This document shows positions 5,650 to 6,998 of a stretch of DNA of 6,998 nt, piece by piece (the stretch's first letter is position 1; the number at the start of each line of letters is the position of its first letter). Where the stretch lies: positions 1-6,998 of the forward strand of contig JBOHDE010000209.1 in assembly GCA_050699035.1 (NCBI GenBank), read 5' to 3'. Origin of the DNA: WHTB01 sp050699035. Its GTDB lineage: Bacteria > Actinomycetota > Actinomycetes > Propionibacteriales > Nocardioidaceae. The translations under genes and the position numbers were made by a program. Below the pieces are notes generated by a model. The model had not been told where the DNA came from, did no database searches, and saw only the letters and a program-made list of their open reading frames with translations.

Positions 5650-6324
5650 ATGGTCCAACCTGGCAAGTCCCCCGACGCACCGGAGTGGGTGGTCGTCGTG
5701 CCCGTCAAGCACGGCGAGGTGGCCAAGACCCGGCTCAGCGATGCGGCCGGAGCGATGCGCCCGGAGCTGGCCCGCGCGTTCGCGGCCGACTGCATTGCCG
5801 CCGCCGCGAAGGCACCTGGCGTCGGCGCGGTGATCGCCGTGACCGACGATCCCGAGGTCACCGCGCTGCTTGCTGGGACCGGTGTGTCAGTCGTCGCTGA
5901 CGCACCTGCCGCCGGTCTCAACGCTGCGGTCGTCCACGGTGCCGAGGTTGCCCGCGGACAGCACCCCGGGTGGGCCGTCGCAGTGCTGTCGGGCGACCTG
6001 CCGGCACTCCGGCCGGCCGAGCTCGGCACCGCACTCGCCTCGGCCGCGCAACACGAGCGCGCGTTCGTCGCCGACGCCCGCGGCGTGGGTACGACGCTGC
6101 TGACCGCGACCGGAGGGGTGGCGCCGGACCCACACTTCGAAGGTGCGTCGCGTGCCGCACACCGCCGCTCCGGTGCCGTCGAGCTCGACGTGGTGGCGCC
6201 CTCACTCCGGCGCGACGTCGACACCCCGGTCGACCTATGGGACGCCGAGCGGCTGGGCGTCGGCCCCGCGACCCGCGACGTCGTCGACCGTCTCACCTCC
6301 GCCGCGCCGTCATCACTACGATGA
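5650..6324 (+). CDS. cofC: CofC/FbiD guanylyltransferase of coenzyme F420 biosynthesis
   Basis: Nucleotidyltransferase that activates the C3 acid of the F420 side chain with GTP. In actinobacteria (FbiD) the accepted substrate is phosphoenolpyruvate, in archaea 2-phospholactate; the product goes to CofD/FbiA. The 224-aa GT-A-like fold shows VVVPVKHGEVAKTRLS at 15-30 (GTP-binding start with the KTRLS loop), LSGDLPAL at 113-120 with metal-binding D116, GTTLL at 147-151, the F-x-x-x-S substrate loop at 163-167 followed by H171, and DVDTPVDL at 189-196 with a second pair of metal aspartates. In the substrate loop E164 stands where I recall a glycine in homologues. The ATG at 5650 gives about 12 residues before the first strand, and TAGCGT 6 nt upstream suggests a leaderless mRNA. 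Its stop overlaps a possible start of the next ORF (ATGA at 6321-6324), so the two are probably one operon. The other F420 genes (fbiA, fbiB, fbiC) are not in the window. Confidence 0.9.
   Translation: MVQPGKSPDAPEWVVVVPVKHGEVAKTRLSDAAGAMRPELARAFAADCIAAAAKAPGVGAVIAVTDDPEVTALLAGTGVSVVADAPAAGLNAAVVHGAEVARGQHPGWAVAVLSGDLPALRPAELGTALASAAQHERAFVADARGVGTTLLTATGGVAPDPHFEGASRAAHRRSGAVELDVVAPSLRRDVDTPVDLWDAERLGVGPATRDVVDRLTSAAPSSLR
6317..6322 (+). promoter_or_regulatory. Candidate -10 box inside the end of cofC
   Basis: TACGAT fits TANNNT and sits 7 nt upstream of the ATG at 6330. It would give the small OB-fold gene its own leaderless message besides read-through from cofC. A six-base match with four free or partly free positions can occur by chance. 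Confidence 0.3.
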
Positions 6325-6329
6325 GCGCC

Positions 6330-6530
6330 ATGCAGGCCACCGTCGCGACGTACGACGCGGACTCCCGCTCGGGCACCCTGCTCGCCGACGACGGCATCAG
6401 GCTCGCGTACGCGGCCGAAGCGCTCACCGGCAGCCGCCTACGCCTGCTGCGGCCGGGTCAACGGGTACGGGTCGAGCTCGCCGACGACGGCAGTGTCAGC
6501 ACGCTGCAGATTCTGACCCTGTCGGGGTGA
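6330..6530 (+). CDS. Small cold-shock-like OB-fold protein
   Basis: A 66-aa ORF directly after cofC. Its pattern, MQATVATYDADSRSGTLL (1-18), DDG (20-22) and LLRPGQRVRVEL (39-50), follows the first strand, turn and GQxV segment of cold-shock/S1-type OB folds. The RNA-binding elements of CspA (K-G-F-G-F-I and V-F-V-H-F aromatics) are absent, so nucleic-acid binding as in CspA is doubtful. The start could be ATG 6321, which overlaps the cofC stop as ATGA (69 aa), or ATG 6330. I prefer 6330 because the MQ-T-V opening matches homologues I recall next to cofC in actinobacteria. TACGAT at 6317-6322 lies 7 nt before 6330, as a -10 for a leaderless transcript would. GC-rich codon use matches the neighbours, which supports real coding. 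Function is unknown. Confidence 0.65.
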   Translation: MQATVATYDADSRSGTLLADDGIRLAYAAEALTGSRLRLLRPGQRVRVELADDGSVSTLQILTLSG

Positions 6531-6546
6531 GTCGTACCGGACCGGC

Positions 6547-6578
6547 CGAGGGCCGCGCCCTGACGGACGCGGCCCTCG
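6547..6578. terminator. Bidirectional hairpin between OB-fold gene and HU gene
   Basis: 11-bp perfect G/C-rich stem (6547-6557 with 6568-6578) and a 10-nt loop that can add a CC/GG pair. It lies 16 bp after the small-ORF stop and 11 bp past the HU stop, between convergent genes. It has no U-run on either strand, like the other two convergent junctions in the window. Confidence 0.75.
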
Positions 6579-6589
6579 CGGCGGCTCGA

Positions 6590-6998
<409 letters not shown>

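Noticed and set aside
3686..6321. Shared string CATCACTACGA at 3686-3696 and 6311-6321 as a pair of att or regulatory sites
   Set aside because: It is only 11 bp, the flanks differ, and one copy is inside the cofC coding end; chance similarity is the simpler explanation.

Overview
The window is high-GC DNA with strongly GC-biased third codon positions, GTG starts and an HU protein that carries a long lysine/alanine/proline tail. Together these point to an actinobacterium. The thiL, ddl, gpsA, cofC/fbiD and HU genes occur in the same general order around Rv2977c to Rv2986c of Mycobacterium tuberculosis (recalled, not searched). Protein style suggests the Nocardioides/Kribbella side of the phylum, but I cannot fix the genus.

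Layout, left to right. Positions 1-73 hold inverted repeats downstream of thiL. thiL (minus, 74-1027, thiamine-monophosphate kinase) diverges from a 77-aa stand-alone Lrp/AsnC ligand-binding domain protein (plus, 1150-1383). That gene converges through a hairpin on ddl (minus, 1441-2559, D-Ala-D-Ala ligase). ddl diverges, with only 39 bp between start codons, from a compact cystathionine gamma-synthase/lyase family PLP enzyme (plus, 2599-3672). This enzyme converges through a second hairpin on gpsA (minus, 3737-4738), which is the downstream partner of plsC (minus, 4735-5511) in a two-gene operon with a 4-bp overlap. plsC diverges from cofC/fbiD (plus, 5650-6324, F420 biosynthesis), which is followed at once by a small cold-shock-like OB-fold ORF (6330-6530). 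A third hairpin separates this from the end of an HU-family nucleoid protein gene (minus, 6590 to beyond the right edge), whose tail is encoded by 30-bp and 57-bp tandem repeats.

How the genes work together. gpsA and plsC serve phospholipid synthesis (glycerol-3-phosphate supply and acylation of lysophosphatidate). ddl serves peptidoglycan precursor synthesis, thiL and cofC make thiamine diphosphate and coenzyme F420, the PLP enzyme works in sulfur amino-acid metabolism, and HU compacts DNA. This is a conserved housekeeping neighbourhood, not a defence or mobile island. I see no transposase, CRISPR array, tRNA, rRNA or phage gene.

The less ordinary points are: a recurrent TANNNT-like hexamer 6-7 nt before several start codons that have weak or no Shine-Dalgarno sequence (leaderless transcription); the very tight ddl/PLP-enzyme divergent promoter; an inverted repeat placed within the likely plsC core promoter; a PLP enzyme that appears to lack a conserved loop; a cold-shock-like protein without RNA-binding aromatics; and the repeat-built HU tail. 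No intergenic stretch exceeds 140 bp.
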